Notes: generated from the sequence alone by a model not told the origin. DNA of 64,000 nt from Heliorestis acidaminivorans (GCF_008933955.1 NZ_WBXO01000002.1:62001-126000); one strand, 5' to 3'; counted from the first letter of the stretch, positions 34,885-44,672 are shown. A program made the numbers and translations.

Positions 34885-37128
34885 CTATTCAATATGCACT
34901 GTACCAGAAGTAGCATCATAATTCACCTTAGCACCTAGTCCTTCGGCAACAAAACGAAGAGGGATTAACAAACGACCACTTTGAGCATCGATTTGAGCTG
35001 GTACATCAATTTGACGACTTTCACCGTTTACAGAAACGGTAGTAGAACCGACTGCTAATTGCACAACACGACTCTCTTTCACCGCTGTTGCTTGACGACT
35101 TTGCTCATCCCAGCTTAGTTCAGCTCCCAATAGCTCAAATATAAAACGCATAGGAACGAGCACTCGATTTTGCTCTAAGCGCATTTGCCCATAAGCAGGA
35201 TCAATTTTCACAGCCTGCCCTTGATAAGTTAAAGCAATTCCACTACCTACAGTTACCTTTTGCGTCGCCTTACTTTTAGCTCCACTAGCTTCTTCTACAA
35301 TCAAAGAAAGCTCATAGATTCCAGGCTGTTCAAAAGTATAGCGTACTTGCGATCCATCTCCAATCTTTTGCCCATCTACATACCAAGCATAAGAGGTAAG
35401 TCCATCTTTTTCTTTGGCACTATCGGTAGAAGAACGACCATCAAGGGTTACAGCCAGAGGCGCTGGCCCTTCTGCTGGTCGCAAAGCCATATGAGCTTGT
35501 GGTAATTTAACTCGATCAAGCAAAGAAACTACATCTGGATCAAGCCTTTTCGCATATTTGAACTTTTGTTCAGCTTGCGTAGCTTCACCTTGTTTTTGCA
35601 GTATAAAGCCAAGTCCCATATGAGCACGTGGATCGCTTTGATTTTGTACCATTGCTAAATCGTAGTAACGTCTTGCTTCACTCATACGATTTTGCAAAAA
35701 GTTTACATCACCTAAACCTACAAGGCCATCAACACTGTTAGAGTCTAGCTGATGAACTCTCCAAAAAGTATCTCTAGCTTCTTCATAGCGCCCCTCATCA
35801 CGTTGCACTTGAGCTAACCCTAAGAGCGCACTTTTGTAGTTACTTTTTGCCTGTAAAGCTTTGAGGTAATATTCTTCTGCGCGATAAGTATGTCTCTTTT
35901 CATAATAAACATGGCCAAGAGCTGTTAAGAACTCAGCATTTTGAGGCTTTCTAGCTATAGCTTGCTCTAAAGGCTCAATCGCTTCATCATAACGCTTTTG
36001 ATCAAAATATAGTAAGGCAAGAGCATATTTATAAAAAGCTTCATCAGACACTTCTAAGCCTGCTTTTGTTAATTCTTCTAACTGCGCAGAGTTCTGAGGT
36101 ACTAAAGTTAGCGCCTTTTGCAAAGCTTTTTCTGCATCACTCCAGGCTTTTTGTTTACCGTAGATATAGGCAATTTCTAGAAGCGGCTCAGGCCATTGAG
36201 GCTTTAACTCTGAACCTTTTTGGAAAAATTGTAAGGCTAGAGAATTTTCTTTATTACCTGCAAGAGATCGACCTAGCTTCAAGTATGACATAGCTCTGTC
36301 TTCAGGTGCAGTCTTAGCAACAGCCTCCATATAGTATCGAGCGGCGTCAACGTATTTTTTCTGTTTCTCATAAAGCTTTCCTAAGAGCATAGCCGCTTCA
36401 GGATCATTCGGATTCATAGTCTGAGCTTGATGAAACTCCCAGAAAGCAAGATCGTATTCATTTCGGTCAAGAAAAATTAACCCTAACCCTTTGCGGATCT
36501 CAGGTACGTTCAAGCCATGGCGCAAAGCATATTTGTAAAGCTCATCAGCATCGTCAAGGCGTTGCTCTTGTCGATAATATTGGCCAAGAACAAGATAAGG
36601 TTCTACTCCATAAGGATTTTGCAGAATGCTTTTACGCAAAATGGTTTCAGCTTTGCTTCCTTCTTCTTTGTCTATCAAGACTTGCCCGTAACCAGCATGG
36701 GCACGAGGTCCACCACCATAAGCAACAGCTTTACTATAAGTATCAAGAGACTCTTCAAAGCGTTCTGTTTTGTATTGCAGATATCCTAAAGTTTCGTAAT
36801 AAAGTGCTTCTCTAGGAGCAAGTGAAATAGCCTGACGCAAAGACTTTTCAGCTTCTTCATAACGCTTTAAACCTAACAAAGCCTGCCCCAATCCGTGATG
36901 AGCACAAGGGGCATTCTTATCACTTTTTAAGGCATCACGAAAAGCCCGTTCAGCTTGTTCGTAACGCTTTTGCTTGATCTGGCTATCTCCAAGATAACAG
37001 TGAGCCCGTGCTTCTCTATTTTCTGAAGCATAAGCATTACTAGCAGTTAAAGGACAAAGAGTGGCAGTTAGAAAAAGTGACATGGATAGGCAAAGAGATA
37101 CTAAGGTGTGTGGTTTCATTTTTTTCAC
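34885..37128 (-). CDS. Exported TPR protein with PKD-like and stalk domains
   Basis: About 747 residues. I prefer GTG 37128 as start, 8 bases behind AAGGTGG; the listed GTG at 37140 overlaps that site. A signal peptide ends at NAYA. Residues about 40-540 hold about fourteen tetratricopeptide repeats (for example AHHGLGQALLGLKRYEEAEK and AHMGLGFILQKQGEATQAEQ). Residues about 550-640 form a PKD-like domain (TSYAWYVDGQKIGDGSQVRY), and the end is a stalk domain (RVLVPMRFIFELLGAELSW and LLIPLRFVAEGLGAKVNY). TPR arrays bind proteins, so an extracellular scaffold at the envelope is likely. A monocistronic gene. Confidence 0.87.
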   Translation of the reverse strand: MKKMKPHTLVSLCLSMSLFLTATLCPLTASNAYASENREARAHCYLGDSQIKQKRYEQAERAFRDALKSDKNAPCAHHGLGQALLGLKRYEEAEKSLRQAISLAPREALYYETLGYLQYKTERFEESLDTYSKAVAYGGGPRAHAGYGQVLIDKEEGSKAETILRKSILQNPYGVEPYLVLGQYYRQEQRLDDADELYKYALRHGLNVPEIRKGLGLIFLDRNEYDLAFWEFHQAQTMNPNDPEAAMLLGKLYEKQKKYVDAARYYMEAVAKTAPEDRAMSYLKLGRSLAGNKENSLALQFFQKGSELKPQWPEPLLEIAYIYGKQKAWSDAEKALQKALTLVPQNSAQLEELTKAGLEVSDEAFYKYALALLYFDQKRYDEAIEPLEQAIARKPQNAEFLTALGHVYYEKRHTYRAEEYYLKALQAKSNYKSALLGLAQVQRDEGRYEEARDTFWRVHQLDSNSVDGLVGLGDVNFLQNRMSEARRYYDLAMVQNQSDPRAHMGLGFILQKQGEATQAEQKFKYAKRLDPDVVSLLDRVKLPQAHMALRPAEGPAPLAVTLDGRSSTDSAKEKDGLTSYAWYVDGQKIGDGSQVRYTFEQPGIYELSLIVEEASGAKSKATQKVTVGSGIALTYQGQAVKIDPAYGQMRLEQNRVLVPMRFIFELLGAELSWDEQSRQATAVKESRVVQLAVGSTTVSVNGESRQIDVPAQIDAQSGRLLIPLRFVAEGLGAKVNYDATSGTVHIE

Positions 37129-37212
37129 GAAAAATACCACCTTTCTTCATTAGTGGAAGATATTCTGCATAGACAGAATAGTTCCTGCTTATGAAGAAGG
37201 CGGAACTTTTTC

Positions 37213-37258
37213 AAAAAAAAGAGTCCTCCAGTGCAAAGCGCACTGAAAGGACTCTTTC
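37213..37258 (-). terminator. Terminator of the subtilisin/SLH gene
   Basis: GAGTCCTCCAGTGC pairs with GCACTGAAAGGACTC around AAAGC. The A run at 37213-37220 is the minus-strand U tract. Confidence 0.9.
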
Positions 37259-37271
37259 TTCATAAACGGTA

Positions 37272-40200
37272 TTAGTAATTTAAAGTAATTTTTCGGAGAG
37301 TTAATGTGCTATACAAATCATTTCCCCAGTATTCTTCGACTACGATTGTGTATTCCCCGGCAGTCAGCTTTGTTCTAATAAAGGAGTAGACACCATTATA
37401 ATCATCGTTGTAAGCAATCAGTTCACCTTGAGCATTATATAGATAGAGCTCCGTATCACATTCTTCCAAGTAGAAAGATGTTTCAATTTCGTAAATGCCA
37501 TCTTCAAGTATCGTAATCGGTACAGTGTATTGCGAATCAGATCCATCAAAATGCCAGGTGCCTAAATCTACTCTAGTGACCGACTCAGGGATTAGGATGT
37601 GAATGTCTGTAACCAGAGCTTGACCTGGATGAATGGTAGCTTCTTTTTCTTCGAAGATATACTCAAGTTGATAGGGGTCAAAATAGGTCATCTGTGCAGT
37701 GTAGTTACCTGGTTTTAGTGAGTGGAAGATATGATGGCCTTCCCCACCTGTTAAACCATAAGTGACCATGTTGTCATCCTGATCGAAAACAGTAAGAACG
37801 GCTGTGCCATGCAAGTGCTCATTCAGGTTTGTGCGAATGGTCCAGCTTCCATATTCGTTCGGTTGAATCTCTTCTAGCATCGCTTTTAAGTCGATAACGC
37901 CGTAACCCAGTTCCTCTGTGAAGCCTTCGCCTTGAGCAGTCTTCTCCAGCTGATTCTTCACTTGCAGAGGCGTCAAATCAGGATACTTCGATAAGAGCAA
38001 TGCTACTGCTCCAGCCACATAGGGAGATGCCATGGATGTACCATTCATATAGGCGTATCCGGAATTGCTGATAGTGGAATAGATGGCTACCCCTGGTGCG
38101 GCCACCGATGTCCATGACCCAGTTGTTGAAAAATCGCCCTTCCCATTGGTCGGCGTGGATGCCGCTACAGAAATTACGCCGTTATAGGTACTAGGATAAC
38201 TAGCCACCCGTTTGTAGTCGTTGCCGTTGGACGTGACGAAAACAACACCTTGTTGCAAAGCATAATCGATGGCATCTTTGAAGGCAAAGTTGTATCCTCG
38301 ACCACCGATGCTCATATTGATAACGGCTCGGTATTCTGGATTAGTCTCAACATAATTTGTAACGTAGCTGGTCCCCTCAATCAAGTAGGAAGTCCATATT
38401 TCACCAATACTATTCATCACTCGGACGGGCATAATGGGTGAGTCCCAAGCAACCCCGGCAATTTGACCATCCCTGCCGTCATCAGCGGCGATACCAGCTA
38501 CATGTGTACCATGTCCATTGTAGTCAACGTCTGAAAGATTTTCACCGGTAGCATCATAAGCACCGATAAAAGTCTTTTTCGCAAACTCAGGATGGTCTAT
38601 TTGCACGCCCGTATCGATAATCGCTAAAATCACCTTGTCTGACCCTGTTGTTTCTTGCCAAGCTTCTTCAGCACGGATATTATCAAGTCCCCATAGTTTT
38701 TCTCTTTGCACAGTGGAACCTGTATGGCTAGAGCTGACTTCTAGCGATTTTGTTGTGAGCTTATTGTCGGGTTCAACCACATGAGGTTGAGGTATTTCCA
38801 AGCGATAGTCTGGTTGGGCCATGATCACATTGGGATCTTTGAGCAGTCTGTGAACAAAGGATTCAACCGTCTTTCCTGCCGGCACTTTTACCTTTGCCCA
38901 ACCAATAACATCCCACTTCTTCACAACAGAACTTCCATATCCCTGCATTATTTTATCTATATGTGTCAAATCGTGGGTTTTGACCAACAGGTGTTCCTTA
39001 TCATATTCAGTTCCAAAATCAAGATATGCAGGTTGAGCGTCACTTGGATTTTCTTCATTGGTAAACTTTGTAGTAAAAATGTTTTCACCCTCAAGGGATC
39101 CATAACTAAGTCCACCATAGGTAGACATTGCATAAGAATATCCATCTGATCCATGTTTGTACAGGACAAAGGCGTATCCATCAGTGATATCCCATGAGTA
39201 GACATTACCAGGTTCTAAGGCATAAGACAAAGGCAATTGATATTCAAAAGCGTCTATGACATCAGAATAATGGTGTCTCCATTGAGTCAAATTATAAATC
39301 TCAAAATAGGAACTGTAGCTAATAGAACCATACTGCTCGAATACTTCAAAGTTGTCGCTGGAGGAATCAATATGCCAGGAGAATTTGGGCCTTAGCTCTA
39401 CATCTTTCTCTCCATTTGCTGGACTCTCTAAGATCACATTCATGGCCGGTAAGGGGATCACAAAACGAGTTAATGAACCACTTTCGTTGTCACCAAAGCT
39501 GTTGTACGGGACCACTTTATAATAAGTTTTCTTACCTATTTCCAGTTGGCTACTGTAATCGTCATATCTACTTTGCCACACTGTACCGATTTGTGTAAAG
39601 TTAACACCATCAAAACTGCGATATACCTTATATCCTTTTGCGCCGGTGACGCTTGCCCATACTATTACATTATAGACAGATAGGTCATTAGGTATGGAAC
39701 GCAGATCCAAGATGGTACCTTGTTCAGTCCTCAATACTTCTTTTTCTTTATTCGAATTCACCTGTGCTTCATCGTCAGGGAGGGAATAGAAACCGATATT
39801 GACACCTCGAGTGTATGAAATAGCGTTAAGAACTGTCATATTATTGGGAAGGGTCATATCATTTACGCCGTTATTTATATTGATGGGAATTACATATAAA
39901 ACAGAGTTTTCATTTCTATCATAAGCCAGTACTTTCAAATAGGTCGCTCCGTCAGGATATAGGGACGTATTAATGGTGATTGTGCCTTCTGAGCTTCCAG
40001 TGTTAAATCCTTCTCGGGGGAATCGTTGCTCTCCGCCTAAGTAGACATAATAGACGAATGTATCGGCTTTTTCAGAGGAGTTCGGGCCGCTGTAAACTGA
40101 CAGTTGTACCGTCACTTCTCCTGAAAGGATATCACCTGGCTCTACACCGCTTAGTTGAATATAGGGTGGAGTGCTATTCCATGAAGGATTGAATTCATCA

Positions 40201-42662
40201 CGAAGAGGCACTTCATAGAAGTAATTCAGTTGGCCTATTCCATAGACATAGTCATAGACGCTGTCGGCAACTGTTCTATTATTGCCGTATAGGCCAGATA
40301 GGCTTTTCCAACTAGCACCTTGAATTCTGGCAGAGGAAAAACCTTCTTTACGGACAAGAATATCACCCGGTTGCTCGAAGATGTTCTTGGGGTAAATCAG
40401 TGTAGCTTCTGGGAGACCGGGGCCTCCACGAGCGTGAGTAACAAAACCTTCGATGATTTTATCCTGATCAGTGCTTTCAATCTTGAAGTAGCCTTGAGTG
40501 TCGGTGAATACTTTTGGTTCAGTGGTAAAGCTCCATAAGGGGCTTGAACTTTCTGCACCTTTTTCATCTTTGGCAACGACTTTCCAGTAATAAGTGGTTA
40601 AGCTTTTCAATTTACCCATAGGGGTAAAAGTGGTTTCCTCTGATCCAGTTCGGACCTGGACAGAATGGTCAAGTTGATCCACCAAACCCTGTTCTGTGCC
40701 CAAATAGAGGTCATAAGTAAGTTTGTCGCCATTGGGGTCAATGCAGTTCCAGCTTAGAGTAGGTGTTACACTGACTTCATCTTCCCCATTAGCTGGAGTG
40801 GGGTTGGAAGGTCTTTCAGGTGGGTTGTTAGGAATTACCACTGTTGTAAAAGATAACTTCACTGGAGATGCTTGAATGTTTCGGCTGTCATCTTCTGCGA
40901 CAACATAGATGTCATATTCAGTTGCCGGCTCTAAGCTTGTGACCGAGATGGTTACTTCTACGTTGGCTGTCATTGCGGCAGAGCCTTTCAAGTTTGTAGG
41001 CAAGGAGACGCCCGAACCATCCGTTCCTGCTTTGACTTGTGCCGCTGTGGGAGTAGCCGACTCTTTAGCTAAAACAATGTAATAGACGGTGCCAGACTCA
41101 TTGATTTTGACGAGTATACTGGCTGAGTTAGAGCTTACAGATCCTGCTTTCGGATAAGATGAGGCAAATTCAGGGGGAGTCCTATCAGTGGTGTCACTAT
41201 CATCACCACTTCCATCGCCACCGCCGCTTTCACCGTTTCCATCGCTTCCGCCGCTTCCACCACTACCGCCGCTTCCGCCACTTCCGCCACTTCCGCCACT
41301 TCCGCCGCTTCCACTGCTTCCACTGCTTCCGCCGCCTCCTGCACCGGCTGACCCAGTAGGTCCGATGGAGACAGTGACACCTTCAGAGAGTTGTCTACCT
41401 TGTGGCTCTTTGTCGAGTATGACGCCGTTTACCTTGATATCAGCACTCTGAATACCCTCAGCGCCATTGACTTCGGCAGGTGAGTTAAAAGTAATCTTGC
41501 TCACCTTGGAGCCTTCATTGAAGTTCAATTTTAGATCAGATAAGTTTTCATTGACAGTTATTGTCTGGATGGTTGTCTCTCCTTGAGTAGTGACAACCAC
41601 GTCACTTGCGGCGATCTCAATATTATCAAATTCACCGCTGAGGATGACTTCATTGCCTTCTGCTTCCTCAGAGATGACTATGTCAACAGGATTGCCATCA
41701 TCACCAAGCACGCCTTTAGCAACGATGCGAACTTTGCCGTCTACCTTTTCAATGATGATTTTTTTGTAATTGCCACCATCAATGATAATGCTGTCTGGTC
41801 CACCGCCACGAATGTAAGTGTTTCCTTCTACAGTTACTTGGTTGAGGGTGACAGTTCCCTGTCCCACTTGCTCTGCTATTGTTAAGTCACCTTTTACGGT
41901 TGTGTTTTGTAGGATCACGCCATCTGCTTTGATGACAACGTCACCTTCGATAATCTTGTTTCCTGCTTCTGGGCCATATGTACCTGCTTGATCATATTCA
42001 GTGATTACTGGCTTGTTGGTGTCTGGGACTGTTTCCAACACTTGATCGAGTGCAACGAGAGCTTCTGCTCTTTTGATCGGATTATTCGCTTTGAATGAGC
42101 TATCGGGGTATCCTTTCATATACCCAGCATCAACTATAGCGAAGATGAATCCTCTGCTCCAATCGGAGAATTGTTCAGCGTCTGTTAAGTGAACTGAGGT
42201 TTTATCTTTGGGGTTAAGCTTTTTGAGCTTTGCAATGATGACTGCCACTTCTTGACGAGAGATCGGTTCATCCGGTTTCATTGTCCCATCAGGATATCCT
42301 AATATGTAACCTGCTGTTTTTGCTTTTGCAATGACAGGCTCATACCAGCTACCTGCTGGAACGTCTTTGAATGATATGGAATGTTGTTCCTGCTGTTCTG
42401 TAAAACCAAAAGCATTGTTGGTCAAGGCCATGAATTCAGCCCGCGTAATGGGATGATCGGGTCGGAATGTGCCGTCTGGGTAGCCACTTGCTAGTCCCTG
42501 TTCAAGCCATTTTTGAACAGTTTCTTTGGCCCAATGGGTGGATAAATCGCCTGCTGTCGCTGGTGTCGCCGCTATTGCACTGAAGGGCATGAGAGTGATA
42601 AGCATAGCGAAGATGAGCAATAGCGCCAGAACTTTGTGGGCCTTTCGTCTGTGCAAGGCCAT
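37272..42662 (-). CDS. Giant cell-surface subtilisin: SLH x3, Gly/Ser linker, FN3-like, peptidase S8, PPC
   Basis: About 1796 residues from ATG 42662, where GGAGGG lies 8 bases upstream (the frame is open to 42716). Signal peptide, then three SLH domains (about 30-205; ASGYPDGTFRPDHPITRAEF). A beta-helix-like stretch (about 215-420), a Gly/Ser repeat linker (about 437-487) and FN3/Ig-like domains (about 500-730) follow. A subtilisin propeptide-like segment precedes peptidase S8, whose catalytic residues are Asp about 1350 (AIIDTGVQ), His about 1384 (NGHGTHVAG) and Ser about 1543 (NGTSMASPYVAG). A pre-peptidase C-terminal-like domain ends the protein. It should be a wall-anchored active protease, for nutrition or maturation of surface proteins. 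Confidence 0.9.
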   Translation of the reverse strand: MALHRRKAHKVLALLLIFAMLITLMPFSAIAATPATAGDLSTHWAKETVQKWLEQGLASGYPDGTFRPDHPITRAEFMALTNNAFGFTEQQEQHSISFKDVPAGSWYEPVIAKAKTAGYILGYPDGTMKPDEPISRQEVAVIIAKLKKLNPKDKTSVHLTDAEQFSDWSRGFIFAIVDAGYMKGYPDSSFKANNPIKRAEALVALDQVLETVPDTNKPVITEYDQAGTYGPEAGNKIIEGDVVIKADGVILQNTTVKGDLTIAEQVGQGTVTLNQVTVEGNTYIRGGGPDSIIIDGGNYKKIIIEKVDGKVRIVAKGVLGDDGNPVDIVISEEAEGNEVILSGEFDNIEIAASDVVVTTQGETTIQTITVNENLSDLKLNFNEGSKVSKITFNSPAEVNGAEGIQSADIKVNGVILDKEPQGRQLSEGVTVSIGPTGSAGAGGGGSSGSSGSGGSGGSGGSGGSGGSGGSGGSDGNGESGGGDGSGDDSDTTDRTPPEFASSYPKAGSVSSNSASILVKINESGTVYYIVLAKESATPTAAQVKAGTDGSGVSLPTNLKGSAAMTANVEVTISVTSLEPATEYDIYVVAEDDSRNIQASPVKLSFTTVVIPNNPPERPSNPTPANGEDEVSVTPTLSWNCIDPNGDKLTYDLYLGTEQGLVDQLDHSVQVRTGSEETTFTPMGKLKSLTTYYWKVVAKDEKGAESSSPLWSFTTEPKVFTDTQGYFKIESTDQDKIIEGFVTHARGGPGLPEATLIYPKNIFEQPGDILVRKEGFSSARIQGASWKSLSGLYGNNRTVADSVYDYVYGIGQLNYFYEVPLRDEFNPSWNSTPPYIQLSGVEPGDILSGEVTVQLSVYSGPNSSEKADTFVYYVYLGGEQRFPREGFNTGSSEGTITINTSLYPDGATYLKVLAYDRNENSVLYVIPININNGVNDMTLPNNMTVLNAISYTRGVNIGFYSLPDDEAQVNSNKEKEVLRTEQGTILDLRSIPNDLSVYNVIVWASVTGAKGYKVYRSFDGVNFTQIGTVWQSRYDDYSSQLEIGKKTYYKVVPYNSFGDNESGSLTRFVIPLPAMNVILESPANGEKDVELRPKFSWHIDSSSDNFEVFEQYGSISYSSYFEIYNLTQWRHHYSDVIDAFEYQLPLSYALEPGNVYSWDITDGYAFVLYKHGSDGYSYAMSTYGGLSYGSLEGENIFTTKFTNEENPSDAQPAYLDFGTEYDKEHLLVKTHDLTHIDKIMQGYGSSVVKKWDVIGWAKVKVPAGKTVESFVHRLLKDPNVIMAQPDYRLEIPQPHVVEPDNKLTTKSLEVSSSHTGSTVQREKLWGLDNIRAEEAWQETTGSDKVILAIIDTGVQIDHPEFAKKTFIGAYDATGENLSDVDYNGHGTHVAGIAADDGRDGQIAGVAWDSPIMPVRVMNSIGEIWTSYLIEGTSYVTNYVETNPEYRAVINMSIGGRGYNFAFKDAIDYALQQGVVFVTSNGNDYKRVASYPSTYNGVISVAASTPTNGKGDFSTTGSWTSVAAPGVAIYSTISNSGYAYMNGTSMASPYVAGAVALLLSKYPDLTPLQVKNQLEKTAQGEGFTEELGYGVIDLKAMLEEIQPNEYGSWTIRTNLNEHLHGTAVLTVFDQDDNMVTYGLTGGEGHHIFHSLKPGNYTAQMTYFDPYQLEYIFEEKEATIHPGQALVTDIHILIPESVTRVDLGTWHFDGSDSQYTVPITILEDGIYEIETSFYLEECDTELYLYNAQGELIAYNDDYNGVYSFIRTKLTAGEYTIVVEEYWGNDLYSTLTLRKITLNY

Positions 42663-42795
42663 AGGTGATCCCTCCTTTTTTCTTCCAATTTTATACTGGC
42701 AACTTAATTTTACCACTAAATTTTTATAATTGAAGTGGTTTTAGAAAAATTTTTCACTAGTTTGGATTTTGATTGTCTCGAATGATTAATCCAGG

Positions 42796-42856
42796 ATTAT
42801 CTTTGTTCGAAGCACGATACCTCGCTCGGCTAGTTTCCTAAAACCCCATTTTATGC
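42796..42856 (-). pseudogene. Fragment of an R3-type serine recombinase
   Basis: About 17 codons read KWGFRKLAERGIVLR, matching the R3 half of the recombinase fusion at 53137-56400 (KWGFRKLAERGIVTV). The fragment is joined at its 5' side to TCAGATCATGGGG of the constant element (42844-42880). Both a gene start and the rest of the recombinase are missing. Confidence 0.8.
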
Positions 42857-42952
42857 CCCATGATCTGAGTTAGATAAAAAGAGCAAAAAAGTAGAGATAC
42901 TTATTCTGCCATACAAAAATCAGGATATGGATAAAAAAATGGTCCTGAGGAT

Positions 42953-42995
42953 TTTTCAGAATATTCACCATTGTGTTTGAGTTTTCGCGGGGTCA
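42953..42995. repeat. 43-bp direct repeat, copy 1 (copy 2 at 43285-43327)
   Basis: Begins TTTTCAGAATATTCA and ends GCGGGGTCA; four to five differences between copies, 332 bp apart. They bracket a short open frame and a strong terminator, so a decayed small insertion element is possible. Confidence 0.75.
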
Positions 42996-43032
42996 GACCC
43001 CATTTTGGGACAGGACCTTGATTGCCCCATGT

Positions 43033-43173
43033 TACAATGGCTATCATTTTAAAATGACTTCTGATAATGCCGCCGATTTTGTTGTTGATGTAGTAAATCA
43101 TAAGTACAACTTCGGGGAAATTGTAGAGATGATTGAAAAGCATTCGAGACCTCAAGAAAATGAAAGCCTTTGA
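43033..43173 (+). pseudogene. Possible gene fragment between direct repeats
   Basis: A short plus-strand stretch (within an open frame 42973-43173) encodes about 45 residues ending HKYNFGEIVEMIEKHSRPQE, with protein-like composition, followed by the terminator at 43224-43272. No credible start or family can be given. It may be the 3' remnant of a gene inside a decayed element; the antisense frame 42901-43257 is equally unsupported. Confidence 0.3.
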
Positions 43174-43223
43174 CCAGCAACTATGTGAACTGGTCTTTGC
43201 TAACTTTGAAAAATTAGCAGTAC

Positions 43224-43272
43224 AAAACCCTAACCGCGCCAAATAGTTATTTGACACGGTTAGGGTTTTTTG
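43224..43272 (+). terminator. Strong rho-independent terminator
   Basis: AAAACCCTAACCG at 43224-43236 pairs with CGGTTAGGGTTTT at 43257-43269, followed by T residues. Confidence 0.88.
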
Positions 43273-43359
43273 CTTGTTGCTAAGTTTTCAGAATATTCAT
43301 GATTGTGTCTGAGTTTTTGCGGGGTCATTGCACGCCTAAGATGGTCGTTTACCTGATGT

Positions 43360-43383
43360 GGCAAGCGAAGCGTCCCCCCGGCC
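43360..43383. repeat. Inverted third copy of the 24-bp semi-palindromic repeat
   Basis: GCAAGCGAAGCGTCCCCCC plus GGC is the reverse complement of the unit at 19614-19637 apart from a base or two. It lies 20 bases past the stop of the Wzz-type gene. Confidence 0.7.
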
Positions 43384-43402
43384 TTCCCTTTGACGCTTAC
43401 TC

Positions 43403-44281
43403 TTAAGCACCCATAGTCTTTCCACTTTGTCTTTCCCGCCGAGCATTTGAAATAAATTCAATAGCAAAAGCGCCGAAAACACCAACCATTGCGCCTACCA
43501 CAGCTCCTAAAGCTACATTAAGCTTATTGTTAGGCTTAACAGGGCTTATCGTTAAGGTAGGCTCCCGCAAAAGTGTTGTAGGATTAATATTATTATCAGA
43601 CATAGCAAGTTCTAAATCCATCACTTGCCGCTCATAGGTTGAACGAACTTCAGAAAGCTTTGCTTTTTCTAGTACTAAAAGAGCCGCTAAAGCACCATCC
43701 CGATCAGGTAAAGAACTAATACGTTCTTCATAAGATATAATTCGAGCATCAAGACGCTCAAACTGCTCATTAAGTGAGGTAAGACGCAGTTCTGTGTACT
43801 CTTTTTCTTCATCAAACTTTAAGGTATGTTCTTCTTTAATCTTATCAATCACATTATTAAGTACTGCCTGTGCTTCTTCACTACTATAGCCTTCAGCCGT
43901 AAAAACAATTAGATTTTTTATGTTTCGATCCTGCTCAATATTACGAAGTCGAGGCATTGGTCTAGAGCCCTCACTAGAATCGCCTACGCGGTACTCCTCT
44001 TTTAACCGTTGCACCAAAATAGCAGGATCTTCAATCGTCTGCCCTCTCACTGTTTGACCTACCTGCAAAACAGCACGACTCTCGTAAACTGGAGTAATGG
44101 AGAAAGTGTAGAGAATCGATAGAAGAAGAACAGTAATAAAAGAGCCTATGATAATTAACTTACGCTTTACAAGAGTATCCCATAGCTCAATTAAGCTAAT
44201 CTCATCATCATGGTGAGCCAATTGATACTGAGGCGGCACAGGCACTTCCGTATATGTAGGACGCTTTTCCTCTGATGACAC
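43403..44281 (-). CDS. Wzz-type polysaccharide co-polymerase / chain-length determinant
   Basis: A 292-residue membrane protein with the Wzz layout. It has a cytoplasmic N-terminus (EISLIELWDTLVKRKLIII), a first helix (about 40-60), a helical extracytoplasmic domain (about 65-245), the Pro-rich stretch TISPVKPNNKLNVALGAVVG and a second helix (about 250-275). Start GTG 44281 with a modest AGAAAGAGTG site. Wzz proteins set the chain length of exported polysaccharide. No tyrosine kinase domain is attached. A galU fragment lies upstream on the same strand, which suggests remnants of an exopolysaccharide locus broken up by the recombinase island. Confidence 0.88.
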   Translation of the reverse strand: MSSEEKRPTYTEVPVPPQYQLAHHDDEISLIELWDTLVKRKLIIIGSFITVLLLSILYTFSITPVYESRAVLQVGQTVRGQTIEDPAILVQRLKEEYRVGDSSEGSRPMPRLRNIEQDRNIKNLIVFTAEGYSSEEAQAVLNNVIDKIKEEHTLKFDEEKEYTELRLTSLNEQFERLDARIISYEERISSLPDRDGALAALLVLEKAKLSEVRSTYERQVMDLELAMSDNNINPTTLLREPTLTISPVKPNNKLNVALGAVVGAMVGVFGAFAIEFISNARRERQSGKTMGA

Positions 44282-44460
44282 GATATCACTCTTTCTGTCT
44301 ACGATTGTAGTTAATAGTTACTTCATATTAGTTCGTTAACAATGAAAGAAAATAAGTGGATAAAAAGACTAGAAAAAAACCCTAGCCTTTGAAATTATCG
44401 CATATAATGCTTAATAGTGCAACAAGCTCACGGCAAGCTTGTTTGTTTTCCATCTTCACA

Positions 44461-44560
44461 TCCAGACTCGACGGCTTCCTCGATTACGTATTGAAGAGTA
44501 GGCTTGTCCACAATGGGCAACATTTCTTTCGGTTAAGCTTTGGTATCCGGTAAAAACCTC
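44461..44560 (-). pseudogene. Relic of galU (UTP-glucose-1-phosphate uridylyltransferase)
   Basis: The minus strand reads TRFLPDTKA, stop, [24 protein letters not shown]. This is the N-terminal GalU motif in which [15 protein letters not shown] is nearly invariant. Here the Gln codon has become TAA and the gene is lost on both sides. It is joined directly to an R2 recombinase fragment on the 5' side. GalU makes UDP-glucose for surface polysaccharides, in keeping with the Wzz-type gene next door. Confidence 0.85.
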
Positions 44561-44564
44561 GCTG

Positions 44565-44672
44565 TTCGTACTGATCTTGTTCATGATGTCGTTTCATTGG
44601 GTAGAAGATATCTTTCAAGGTCTGGTTATCAAAGCGCTTCTCCTGTAAATTTCTCATTCGTCTAGATCTTAT
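44565..44672 (-). pseudogene. Fragment of an R2-type serine recombinase
   Basis: The reading RRMRNLQEKRFDNQTLKDI matches the region behind the zinc ribbon of the R2 recombinase at 49.2 kb (LKEAFKKRFDNQT). It is fused to an R1 fragment upstream and to the galU relic downstream, marking two deletion joints. Confidence 0.65.

Noticed and set aside
41135..41451. Frames made of Pro/Leu, His/Arg or Ala/Glu/Val runs
   Set aside because: Artefacts of the Gly/Ser linker repeat in the subtilisin gene.
42901..43257. 118-residue minus-strand frame
   Set aside because: No ribosome site, runs through the terminator and a direct repeat, composition not protein-like.
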